Source: Billgrantia gudaonensis (lineage in GTDB: Bacteria; Pseudomonadota; Gammaproteobacteria; Pseudomonadales; Halomonadaceae). Taken from it: a DNA stretch of 64,000 bases. How positions within the stretch are numbered: the stretch's first letter is position 1; every line of letters starts with the position of its first letter. The stretch covers positions 106,419-170,418 of the forward strand of contig NZ_FNES01000001.1 of the NCBI RefSeq assembly GCF_900100195.1, read 5' to 3'. This document shows positions 8,380 through 15,768 of this stretch, in pieces. The position numbers were made by a program, and so were the translations under genes. A model generated the notes under the pieces. That model was not told the DNA's origin. It was given only the letters and a program-made list of their open reading frames with translations, and did no database searches.

Positions 8380-9009
8380 ATGGCCGTTACGCCTGCGTTG
8401 CGTACTTTGCAAGTCTTGGGCCTGTTGCTGCCGCTTGCGTTGCTGATGGGCTGTAGCGCGACCTCGATACAGCCCGAACGGAACTCGAATGACTACTTCG
8501 CGCGCCAGTTGCCGGGCCTCCCCGACGACTGGGATCCCATGATGTCGTCAGCCGACAGGTCCTTCTTCCTGGACGATCTTCGCGCTTCGCCGTCCGAGCA
8601 ATTGCGCCTGGCGCTGCTCGATCAGCACCAGCGCTGGGTGGGTACGCCGTATCGCCTGGGTGGTGAGTCGACACGGGGCATCGACTGTTCGGCGCTGGTA
8701 CAGCGCGTCTTCGCGGAAACCTTTCGCCTGGAACTGCCGCGTACCACCGGCGATCAGGTTCGGGAGGGAGAGCCGGTCGATCGCGATGCCCTGCAGGTCG
8801 GCGATCTGGTCTTTTTCCGCCCGCCCGGTGCCTACGACCATGTAGGCATTTACGTGGGCGAAGGTCATTTCCTGCATGCCTCTACTTCGCAAGGGGTGAA
8901 GCTGTCCCGCCTCGACAACGTGTATTGGCAACGCCACTTCTGGCAGGCACGTCGCACCCTGGCACCCACCCTTCTGGCCCAGCGCGTGAGCTTGCATGGC
9001 GAAGGCTAG
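8380..9009 (+). CDS. NlpC/P60 family lipoprotein (peptidoglycan hydrolase)
   Basis: Envelope protein of 209 residues. Residues 1-25 form a lipoprotein signal ending in the lipobox LLMGC (lipidated C25). Residues about 78-195 form an NlpC/P60 cysteine-peptidase domain, which usually cuts the D-Glu-meso-DAP bond of peptidoglycan stems. The triad is visible: C103 in GIDCSALV, H154 in AYDHVGIYVG and H166 in HFLHAST. The typical RTTGDQV and QVGDLVFFRP segments are present. It resembles Spr/MepS and NlpC. A GAGGA ribosome site precedes the ATG. It is monocistronic as far as I can see. Confidence 0.93.
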   Translation: MAVTPALRTLQVLGLLLPLALLMGCSATSIQPERNSNDYFARQLPGLPDDWDPMMSSADRSFFLDDLRASPSEQLRLALLDQHQRWVGTPYRLGGESTRGIDCSALVQRVFAETFRLELPRTTGDQVREGEPVDRDALQVGDLVFFRPPGAYDHVGIYVGEGHFLHASTSQGVKLSRLDNVYWQRHFWQARRTLAPTLLAQRVSLHGEG

Positions 9010-9135
9010 GTCGTGGGGCGTTCATGCCGGTCACGGGGCGGTACGAGGCGAGCTCATGTCCAACGCCTGCCGGGTGCGTGACGGTGCGCAGCGGCCATCG
9101 AGCGATGGCCATGCGCTGGGGCGGCGTACACCGTC

Positions 9136-10338
9136 ATGATTGAAGCCCGGTCTCCGGCCTGGTGGCGCTCGACCCTGGCGCTTTGCCTCGGTTCCTTGCT
9201 GGTGTTCATCAACCTCTATGCGCCACAGCCCCTGCTGCCCGAACTGCGGGTCAGCTATGGCGTTTCGACCCTGGCGATCAGCCTGGTGATGTCGGTGGCC
9301 ACCCTGGCGGTGGCGGCCTCGTTGCTGGTATTCGGGCCGCTTTCCGACGCCATCGGTCGCAGCGGCATCATGCGGTCGACGCTGCTCGCTGCCGGGTTGC
9401 TCTCCGTGGGGCTCGCCCTCGCTCCCAACTACGAGACGCTGCTGGTGCTGCGCGCCGTACAGGGCTTCGTACTCGGCGGTCTTCCGGCCGTGGCCATTGC
9501 CTGGATGGGTGACGAGTTCGAAAAACCGGCGCTGCTCTCGGCGGTGGGGCTCTATATCGGTGCCAATACCCTGGGCGGCATCGGTGGGCGCATCGTTGGC
9601 GGTGCCGTTGCCGAACTGGCGGGTACGTCGGCGAGTTTCGCGACGGTGGGGGGGCTGACGCTGGTGGGGCTGGTGTTGTTCTGGAAGCTATTGCCGCCGG
9701 CGCGTGCCTTCACCCCGCGTGCCTTCGAGCTGCGCGGCGCTCTGACCGACCTTGCCGGACATCTGCGCCATCCGCTGCTGTTGCCCGCCTATCTGCTCGG
9801 TGGGCTCAATTTCCTGATTTTCATCAACCAATACAGCTACATCACCTTTCGTCTGGCCGAGGCACCCTATGACCTGGGAACGCGGCTGCTGGGGCTGATC
9901 TTCATCACTTACCTGGGAGGAACGTTGGGCTCGGCCTTTTCGGGTCGCCTGGCAGGGCGATTGTCACAGCCGACCTGCATGGCACTGGGCATCGCCATTT
10001 TCGTGACGGGAACGGCGGTGACCTTGTCGGACTCTCTGGTCTGGATCCTGGCCGGATTGACCATCAACGCTTTTGGCTTCTTCCTCGCCCACTCGATGGC
10101 GTCGAGCTGGGTCGGTCGACAGGCCGAACGGGCCCGGGGAAGCGCTTCGGCGCTCTATCTGGTGTTCTACTATCTCGGGGCCAGCCTGGGCGGCTTGTGG
10201 TTGGAGCCGTTCTGGCAGCGTGGAGGATGGTTCGGGGTGGCCCTGGGTTCCTGGCTGGTGTTGGCGATGACCATGAGCATCGCCTTCTGGCTGCAGGGCA
10301 AGGAGCGGGGGAGACGCGCTCCTTGCCGGCAGGGCTAG
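9136..10338 (+). CDS. MFS transporter (YnfM-like, DHA1 type)
   Basis: Inner-membrane transporter of 400 residues with about 12 hydrophobic spans. Near the N-terminus is INLYAPQPLLPELR, typical of the YnfM/AraJ-like drug or sugar efflux group. The motif-A loop is GPLSDAIGRSGIMRSTLLAA (about residues 68-87), and LRAVQGFVLGGLPAVAIAW (about 111-129) matches the TM4 motif. The substrate is unknown. No good ribosome site is visible before the ATG, and no alternative in-frame start looks better. It is convergent with the azurin gene, with a 15-nt gap between their stops. Confidence 0.9.
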   Translation: MIEARSPAWWRSTLALCLGSLLVFINLYAPQPLLPELRVSYGVSTLAISLVMSVATLAVAASLLVFGPLSDAIGRSGIMRSTLLAAGLLSVGLALAPNYETLLVLRAVQGFVLGGLPAVAIAWMGDEFEKPALLSAVGLYIGANTLGGIGGRIVGGAVAELAGTSASFATVGGLTLVGLVLFWKLLPPARAFTPRAFELRGALTDLAGHLRHPLLLPAYLLGGLNFLIFINQYSYITFRLAEAPYDLGTRLLGLIFITYLGGTLGSAFSGRLAGRLSQPTCMALGIAIFVTGTAVTLSDSLVWILAGLTINAFGFFLAHSMASSWVGRQAERARGSASALYLVFYYLGASLGGLWLEPFWQRGGWFGVALGSWLVLAMTMSIAFWLQGKERGRRAPCRQG

Positions 10339-10353
10339 CCATTCAGCGCCGGT

Positions 10354-10803
10354 TCAATCGACCAGCGAGACGCTACCCTGCATGGGGCCTGAGTGCCCGG
10401 GGAAGCTGCAGAAGAAGGTATAATCCTCGCCGTCCTCGAGTTCATCGACAGCGAAAGTCACCGAAGTGCTCTCGCCACCGCCGATCAGCTCGGTGTGGGC
10501 GATGACCCTGTCGTCTCCAGGCTCGATGTAGTCATTGTCCACGCCGGCGCCAGCACCGGCACCGGCGACATCGCTCATGTCGTCTTCCCGGGTCAGCACC
10601 CAGTTGTGGCCCATGCTTTCGACGGGCATCGAGCCGGTGTGCTCCAGATTGACGGTGAACTCGTCGCAGCTCTGGCTGACCTCTATGGCATCGGTATCGA
10701 ATTGCATCTGATCGTTGGCTTCCACCGTAACGGAGCAGTCGTCTGCCATGGCGGGCAGGCTCAGCAAGCCGAGAAAGACGGCAACGGCCATGTGACGGAT
10801 CAT
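10354..10803 (-). CDS. Azurin (periplasmic type 1 blue-copper protein)
   Basis: Periplasmic electron carrier of 149 residues with a signal peptide (about 1-20, cut after PAMA). The type-1 copper ligands are in place: H66 in SMGHNW, C132 and H137 in FFCSFPGHSG, and M141 in GPMQG. C23 and C46 are placed to form the azurin disulfide. I start at 10803 because AAAAGGAGTC lies just upstream; the longer frame adds a non-secretory leader. Between residues 79 and 88 there is a glycine/alanine run (VAGAGAGAGV) in the loop region where azurins usually have AAKAGLDN-like sequence. It passes electrons between c-type cytochromes and oxidases or reductases in other bacteria. Confidence 0.95.
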   Translation of the reverse strand: MIRHMAVAVFLGLLSLPAMADDCSVTVEANDQMQFDTDAIEVSQSCDEFTVNLEHTGSMPVESMGHNWVLTREDDMSDVAGAGAGAGVDNDYIEPGDDRVIAHTELIGGGESTSVTFAVDELEDGEDYTFFCSFPGHSGPMQGSVSLVD

Positions 10804-10928
10804 ATTTGACTCCTTTTGCCTTTGAAAGGTAATGGAATTCAATCACTTTCGCGGCGGGTGTGTCTGCACGACGCGGCGCCGATCGGTGCGGTGAATTGTC
10901 TCACCTCGCCGGATGGTCCGCGGGTCGC

Positions 10929-11567
10929 TCACCCGAGGGAGGCGCCGGCACGGTGTCCGCCGGCTTCATCGCCCCATACCTCTTCCAGGCGTTCCTCGCG
11001 CTGACAGGCGGCCTTGTAGTAGTTGTAGCGCACCGGATTCTTGCGATAGTAATCCTGGTGGTACTCCTCGGCAGCGTAAAAGGCTTCGAAGTCGTTGATC
11101 TCGGTAGCAATTTCGCGATCGAATCGTTCTGCCAGCGCTTCGCGACTGGCTTTCGCCAGTTCGCGCTGTTCCTCGTCGAGCACGAAGATGGCGCTGCGAT
11201 AGCTATCGCCCACGTCGCAGAACTGGCGGCCCTCAGCAAAGGGGTCGATGTTGCGCCAGAACACGTACAGCAGGGTTTCGTAGTCGACGCGCTCGGGATC
11301 GTACTCGATCTCGACCACCTCGGCGTGGCCCGTGTCCCCATCGACTACCTGCTCGTAGCTGGGATCGGCCACGTTGCCGCCGCTGAAGCCAGATGTCGTG
11401 GCGAGCACGCCGTCCACCTTGTCGAAGGCTTCCTCGACGCACCAGAAGCAGCCGCCGGCAAACACCGCCTGGGCGGAGCCGTCGTCTTCCTGGGACGCCG
11501 CGGGCATGGCCAGCGAGAGCGGCAGCGTAGCGATCAGCAGCGGTTTGACAGAGAATTTCCAGTTCAT
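10929..11567 (-). CDS. msrA: Peptide-methionine (S)-S-oxide reductase, exported
   Basis: Repairs the S form of methionine sulfoxide in proteins. The mature domain starts near residue 34 and carries the active-site motif GCFWC, with catalytic C40 and neighbour C43. It also has SGFSGGNVADPSYEQV and the GHAEVVEIEYDP block, and ends in a NYYKAACQRE stretch holding a possible resolving cysteine. Residues 1-25 form a signal peptide (LLIATLPLSLAMPAAS), so the enzyme probably acts in the periplasm, unlike E. coli MsrA. The start at 11567 is the only one giving a good signal peptide; its ribosome site is weak. It is divergent from the TVP38-FAD gene (139-bp gap) and lies 125 nt upstream of the azurin gene on the same strand. 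Confidence 0.93.
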   Translation of the reverse strand: MNWKFSVKPLLIATLPLSLAMPAASQEDDGSAQAVFAGGCFWCVEEAFDKVDGVLATTSGFSGGNVADPSYEQVVDGDTGHAEVVEIEYDPERVDYETLLYVFWRNIDPFAEGRQFCDVGDSYRSAIFVLDEEQRELAKASREALAERFDREIATEINDFEAFYAAEEYHQDYYRKNPVRYNYYKAACQREERLEEVWGDEAGGHRAGASLG

Positions 11568-11706
11568 GGTGCATGCCTGTGCCGTGGGGGGGTGATAGGT
11601 TGGAGGCTGCAACGTCCATAGGGTTCCCGGAGAGGGTAGCGCTGTAAGGAAGCCCGGGGCGTGGCGACGCAGTGACATCGATCCCGATCCAACAAGGAGT
11701 GCCTTC

Positions 11707-13929
11707 GTGACCAAACGACGTCTGTTATTGGTGCTGGTGATCGGCCTGGCGATAGCCGTTTTCTTTCTCAGTGGCGCCGACGAGGCGTTCACCCTGTCCA
11801 ACCTCCAGGCCGAACAGGCGCGTTTCCAGGCATGGCTGGCCAGCGATCCCGTCACCGTGATCGGTGCCTTCTTCGCCATCTACGTGGTCATGGCCGCACT
11901 CTCGCTACCTGGCGCTACGCTGCTGACCGTGCTGGGTGGGGCGCTGTTCGGGCTGGGGTGGGGGTTGGTGATCATCTCTTTTGCCAGCACGCTCGGGGCG
12001 ACCCTGGCGGCACTGATCGCTCGCACCCTGCTGCGCACGCTACTGGAGCGGCGTTTTGCGGTGCAGCTGGAGCGCATCAATGCAGGCATCCGTCGTGAGG
12101 GGGCCTTCTATCTCTTCACCCTGCGTTTGATTCCCATCTTCCCGTTCTTCGTCATCAATCTGGTGATGGGGCTCACGCGCATGCGTCTGCGGACCTTCTA
12201 TTGGGTCAGCCAACTGGGCATGCTGCCCGGTACCGCGGTGTTCGTGAATGCCGGCCGGGAGCTGGGCGAGCTCGACTCGCTGTCGGGCATCCTCTCGCCG
12301 GGGCTGCTCGCCTCCTTCGCTCTGATTGGGCTCTTCCCCTGGTTGGCACGAGCGGTGGTGGCGATTGCCAAGCGTCGGCGCTTGGCAGCACGCTTCGCAC
12401 GCCCGGCGCACTTCGAGCACGATATCGTCGTGATTGGTGGCGGTTCGGCCGGGTTGGTGGCGAGCTACATCGCCGCGGCGGTCCAGGCCAAAGTGGTGCT
12501 GGTGGAGCGCGATCGCTTGGGTGGCGACTGCCTGAATACCGGCTGCGTGCCCTCCAAGGCGTTGATTCGTGCCGCCCGCGTGGCCCAGGAGGTTCGCGAG
12601 GCGGCCCGATACGGCGTTCATGCGGCAGAACCGCAGATCGACTTTCGCGAGGTGATGGCGCACGTCCGGCAAGCGGTCCGTGAGGTGGAACCCCACGATA
12701 GCCGTGAGCGCTATGAGAGCCTGGGGGTGGAAGTGGTTGCCGGTCGCGCGTCTCTCGATGATCCGTGGCGGGTTCGGGTCGAAGGGGCGGACGGTGAACG
12801 TGTGCTCACTGCCCGTCACGTGATCATCGCCAGCGGGGCAAGGCCACGCGTGCCGGATTTGCCTGGGCTCGATGAGATCGATGTGCTCACATCGGACAAC
12901 CTATGGCAGCTCGAGACGTTGCCGGATCGGCTGGTGGTGCTGGGCGGCGGGCCCATTGGCTGCGAGCTGGGGCAGAGCTTCGCCCGATTGGGCAGCAAGG
13001 TCAGCCTGGTCGAGATGGGTGAGCAACTGCTGCCTCGCGAGGATGCCGAGGTAGCCGATGTGCTGCAGCACCGCCTGGAGCTCGACGACGTTGCAGTGTG
13101 GCTGGGCACGCGGGCCGTGCGGGTCGAAGCCGATGCCGCTGAGCATGGGACCCATGCGCTGGTGGTGCAACGCCGCGATGCAGGTGGTGAGATAGCGGAG
13201 GCGCGGCTGCCTTTCGATCGCTTGCTGGTGGCGATCGGGCGCCAAGCCAGCGTGTCGGGAATGGGGCTGGAAGCCCTGGGCGTCGAGACGCGTGCCGACG
13301 GCACCCTGGCGGTGGATGACACGCTACAGTCGGTGCTGCCCAACGTTTGGGCCTGTGGCGATGTCGCCGGCCCCTATCAGCTTACCCACGCCAGTGCCCA
13401 TCAAGCCTGGCACGCCGCCGTGAACGCGCTGTTCGGGGAGTTCCGGCGCTTTCGCGTCAGCTATCGGGCCTTGCCGGCGGTCACTTTCACCGAGCCGGAA
13501 GTGGCGCGGGTGGGCCTCAGCGAGCGAGAGGCACAGGCTCGAGGCATTGCCTGCGAAGTGACGCGTTACGCGCTGTCCGAACTCGACCGTGCCATAGCCG
13601 AAGGCAGGCAGGAAGGGTTCGTCAAGGTGCTCACGGTGCCGGGAAAAGACCGTATCCTGGGGGCGTCCATCGTCGGACACGGGGCCGGCGAGATGCTCGC
13701 CGAGTTCACCCTGGCCATGACCCACGGCATCGGGCTCAACAAGCTGCTGGGTACGGTGCACCCCTATCCGACCTGGTCGGAAGCTGCCAAGGCGAGTGCC
13801 GGGATGTGGAAGAACGCCCACAAGCCGGAGCGCCTGCTCGGTTGGTTGGCACGCTATTTCGCCTGGCGCCGAGGGGAACGAACGACCGCGAGGCGGGGGG
13901 CATCGCCTCGAAAGGCTGCGCGTCAGTGA
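11707..13929 (+). CDS. TVP38/TMEM64 membrane domain fused to FAD-dependent disulfide oxidoreductase
   Basis: A 740-residue two-domain protein. Residues about 1-225 form a TVP38/TMEM64 (DedA-superfamily, VTT) membrane domain with LSLPGATLLTVLGGALFG and the LRLIPIFPFFVINLVMGLT motif. Residues about 238-710 form a class-I pyridine nucleotide-disulfide oxidoreductase like mercuric reductase or lipoamide dehydrogenase. It has the FAD site IGGGSAG (243-249), redox pair C275/C280 in GGDCLNTGCVPSKA, a second dinucleotide fold LGGGPIGCELG (about 415), and HPYPTWSEA near residue 684 for the partner subunit's active site. The GTG start has AAGGAG 9 nt upstream. There is no N-terminal HMA domain and no Cys pair at the C-terminus, so Hg(II) reduction is unlikely. 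A role in membrane-linked thiol or quinone redox is an inference. Confidence 0.9.
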   Translation: MTKRRLLLVLVIGLAIAVFFLSGADEAFTLSNLQAEQARFQAWLASDPVTVIGAFFAIYVVMAALSLPGATLLTVLGGALFGLGWGLVIISFASTLGATLAALIARTLLRTLLERRFAVQLERINAGIRREGAFYLFTLRLIPIFPFFVINLVMGLTRMRLRTFYWVSQLGMLPGTAVFVNAGRELGELDSLSGILSPGLLASFALIGLFPWLARAVVAIAKRRRLAARFARPAHFEHDIVVIGGGSAGLVASYIAAAVQAKVVLVERDRLGGDCLNTGCVPSKALIRAARVAQEVREAARYGVHAAEPQIDFREVMAHVRQAVREVEPHDSRERYESLGVEVVAGRASLDDPWRVRVEGADGERVLTARHVIIASGARPRVPDLPGLDEIDVLTSDNLWQLETLPDRLVVLGGGPIGCELGQSFARLGSKVSLVEMGEQLLPREDAEVADVLQHRLELDDVAVWLGTRAVRVEADAAEHGTHALVVQRRDAGGEIAEARLPFDRLLVAIGRQASVSGMGLEALGVETRADGTLAVDDTLQSVLPNVWACGDVAGPYQLTHASAHQAWHAAVNALFGEFRRFRVSYRALPAVTFTEPEVARVGLSEREAQARGIACEVTRYALSELDRAIAEGRQEGFVKVLTVPGKDRILGASIVGHGAGEMLAEFTLAMTHGIGLNKLLGTVHPYPTWSEAAKASAGMWKNAHKPERLLGWLARYFAWRRGERTTARRGASPRKAARQ

Positions 13930-13939
13930 CGAGAGGGTC

Positions 13940-13975
13940 TGAAACCAAACGGGGGCAGCCGACCGGCTACCCCCG
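13940..13975 (-). terminator. Rho-independent terminator of the FKBP gene
   Basis: The stem is CGGGGG (13950-13955) with CCCCCG (13970-13975), continued after one mismatch by AGCC/GGCT around a GACC loop. On the minus strand it is followed by GTTTGGTTTC, a fair T-rich tail. On the plus strand the tail is poor, so it serves the TVP38-FAD gene less well. Confidence 0.6.
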
Positions 13976-13998
13976 ATGATGCGACCGGTGTTAAAGAG

Positions 13999-14481
13999 TC
14001 AGTGCTCTGCACCCCCTTCACCGTGCACGTGACCGTGCTCGACTTCTTCCTGGCTGGCCTCGCGAACGTCGGCAATCTCGACGTCGAAGTTGAGCTTCTG
14101 GCCGGCCAGCGGATGGTTGCCGTCAACGGTGACGGTGTCACCTTCGACCTGGGTGACGGTGACCATCAGCGGTCCACCCTGAGTCTGCGCCTGGAACTGC
14201 ATGCCCGGCTCCACGGCTTCGACGCCCTGGAAGGCATCGCGTGGCACTTCTTGCACCAGTTGAGGCTGAACTTCGCCATAACCCTCTTCCGGTGTCACGG
14301 CCACGTTGAGCTTGTCGCCGGCTTCACGACCCTCGAGCTCTTTCTCCAGGCCGGGGATGATGTTGCCGGCACCGTGGAGGTAGGTCAGGGGATCGCGGCC
14401 CTCGGAGCTGTCCAGCACCTCACCTGCATCGTTGGTCAGGGTGTAGTGGAACGCGACGACGGAATTCTGCGCAATCTGCAT
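13999..14481 (-). CDS. FKBP-type peptidyl-prolyl isomerase, SlyD-like
   Basis: Cytoplasmic prolyl isomerase and chaperone of 160 residues. The FKBP domain (about residues 5-70 and 125-145) starts NSVVAFHYTLTNDAGEVLDSS and has GRDPLTYLHGAGNIIPGLEKEL. The chaperone insert-in-flap lies at about 72-120 (PEEGYGEVQPQLVQEVPRD). This layout is that of SlyD/FkpB. The short tail HGHVHGEGGAEH holds four histidines, far fewer than E. coli SlyD, so weak metal binding is possible. I start at 14481 (MQIAQNS); the upstream ATG at 14505 lacks a ribosome site. Confidence 0.92.
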   Translation of the reverse strand: MQIAQNSVVAFHYTLTNDAGEVLDSSEGRDPLTYLHGAGNIIPGLEKELEGREAGDKLNVAVTPEEGYGEVQPQLVQEVPRDAFQGVEAVEPGMQFQAQTQGGPLMVTVTQVEGDTVTVDGNHPLAGQKLNFDVEIADVREASQEEVEHGHVHGEGGAEH

Positions 14482-14609
14482 TGATGAACCTTTCGGTGAG
14501 TGCATGTCTCGACCATGGTAACGTGCCATGACAAGTGGTGTCAGGGGGCATGGGGGATTTTCAGTTTCGCAAGGGACCGGCTGAACGCCATTCACGCCTT
14601 TTGGCGCGG

Positions 14610-14638
14610 TTGCGCCACCAGGGTGCCGGGGCTACCCT
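14610..14638 (+). promoter_or_regulatory. Possible sigma-70 promoter of the 14698 gene
   Basis: TTGCGC (14610-14615), a 17-nt spacer and TACCCT (14633-14638) precede the small membrane-protein gene by about 60 nt. The -10 match is poor. A 6-bp hairpin, TGGCGC/GCGCCA (14602-14617), overlaps the -35. Confidence 0.3.
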
Positions 14639-14697
14639 AGCGGAATTCGATTCCGCCCCCTCGTGCTAACTTTCCATCCTGTCCAGGAGACTGACCC

Positions 14698-14982
14698 ATG
14701 ACCGAGATCGTGATCTGGTTGCTCGCTTTTGCCTTCATCCTGTTCTTCAGCTTCACGCGTTGGGAGGCATCGGTCAGTCCCGGCCTCGACAAGATCCTGC
14801 CGCGGGTCATCAAGCACGATGACGACAACCGGATCGTGTGGAGCCTGTCGCTGGCCATTCTCGGTGCCACGACGCTGGTGCGCCCGGTCGACATGCTGAT
14901 GATCGCCATCCTTCTCGGGATCGGCGTGCTCATCGCCCGCAAGCTGGCCTGCTGGGGGCTGAACAAGGCCGATTTCCACTGA
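14698..14982 (+). CDS. Small membrane protein, hypothetical
   Basis: A 94-residue protein with three hydrophobic spans: about 4-19 (IVIWLLAFAFILFFSF), 48-61 (WSLSLAILGATTLV) and 64-82 (DMLMIAILLGIGVLIA). A charged, probably cytoplasmic stretch with KHDDDNR lies at about 38-45. AGGAGA 7 nt before the ATG makes the start convincing. It is divergent from the FKBP gene and ends just before a bidirectional terminator. I do not recognise the family. Confidence 0.7.
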   Translation: MTEIVIWLLAFAFILFFSFTRWEASVSPGLDKILPRVIKHDDDNRIVWSLSLAILGATTLVRPVDMLMIAILLGIGVLIARKLACWGLNKADFH

Positions 14983-15003
14983 CGCAGAGGCGATCGAGCG
15001 TCC

Positions 15004-15037
15004 AAAAGGAAGGCCCGCGGCAACAGCCGCGGGCCTT
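15004..15037. terminator. Bidirectional rho-independent terminator
   Basis: A perfect 12-bp stem (15010-15021 with 15026-15037) has an AACA loop. On the minus strand it is followed by CCTTTTGG; on the plus strand by CGCCTT. It separates the small membrane-protein gene from the convergent SlyB-like gene. Confidence 0.85.
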
Positions 15038-15061
15038 CGCCTTGCCGGCTCGCCGAGTCGC

Positions 15062-15529
15062 TCAGTACGGGGCGACGGTCACGTTGGTGCCGCTGCCGAT
15101 CAGCCGCACGCGCTGTCCCACTTCGAAGGCCTGGTCGGCCTTCTGCACCACCACCACGTTCATGCCGTCGTCACGCTGGATCTCCATCTCCCAGGCGGTG
15201 ACGCGGTTGGCGGACTCCTCGATCTTGCTACCGGCCACGCTGCCAACGATGGCGCCCGCTGCCGTAGCCAGGGTGCGCCCCGAGCCGCCGCCGACCTGAT
15301 TGCCCAGCAGGCCGCCGATCACCGCGCCCCCGCCGCTGCCGACGATGCCGCCAGCGCGACTGTCGGCCTGGATCTGCACCTGGCGCAGGGCCTGGATGGT
15401 TCCGAAGCGCACCGTCTGTTCGGCGCCAGCCTGGTTGCCGCGATAGACGTTGCCGCCATAGGGGGCGGTATTGGCGCAGCCGGCCAGTGTCAGCAAGCCG
15501 ATGGCCAGGATGGGGAGAAGACGCTTCAT
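15062..15529 (-). CDS. Glycine-zipper outer-membrane lipoprotein (SlyB/Pcp-like)
   Basis: A 155-residue lipoprotein. The signal peptide ends in the lipobox LTLAGC (lipidated C18). A glycine-zipper 2TM segment covers about residues 58-100 (AGGIVGSGGGAVIGGLLGNQ, then ATAAGAIVGSVAGSKIEE). A C-terminal beta-type domain (about 105-155) ends GQRVRLIGSGTNVTVAPY. This order is that of SlyB/Pcp lipoproteins, which stabilise the outer membrane under stress in enterics. GGAGGT lies 5 nt before the ATG at 15529, so the longer frame is rejected. Confidence 0.92.
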   Translation of the reverse strand: MKRLLPILAIGLLTLAGCANTAPYGGNVYRGNQAGAEQTVRFGTIQALRQVQIQADSRAGGIVGSGGGAVIGGLLGNQVGGGSGRTLATAAGAIVGSVAGSKIEESANRVTAWEMEIQRDDGMNVVVVQKADQAFEVGQRVRLIGSGTNVTVAPY

Positions 15530-15710
15530 GAAGACCTCCGCAGTCTTGGTGGGCGCCAGCCAGCTGGGTCTGGCACCGGGTCCGTCAGTTAGGGAACGCT
15601 GTTTTGTCAACCAGCTTATACCAGGTGTGCCAGATTTGACCACCGCCTGATGGCAGAGTGCCGCCATACGGGCAACCAACAAAGCGAATTCCGTGCACGC
15701 AGTGGGGCAC

Positions 15711-15736
15711 GAAAAAAGGGAGGCGCAAGGCCTCCC
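15711..15736 (-). terminator. Rho-independent terminator of aceA
   Basis: On the minus strand GGGAGGC (15736-15730) pairs with GCCTCCC (15724-15718), followed directly by six T residues (15717-15712). It lies about 32 nt after the aceA stop. Confidence 0.92.
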
Positions 15737-15768
15737 AAGGGTTCCAGTCTTCAGTGGCGCGGTGGCGT

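Noticed and set aside
11707..13929. Mercury resistance gene (merA)
   Set aside because: No HMA domain, no C-terminal cysteine pair and no other mer genes. The N-terminus is a TVP38 membrane domain.
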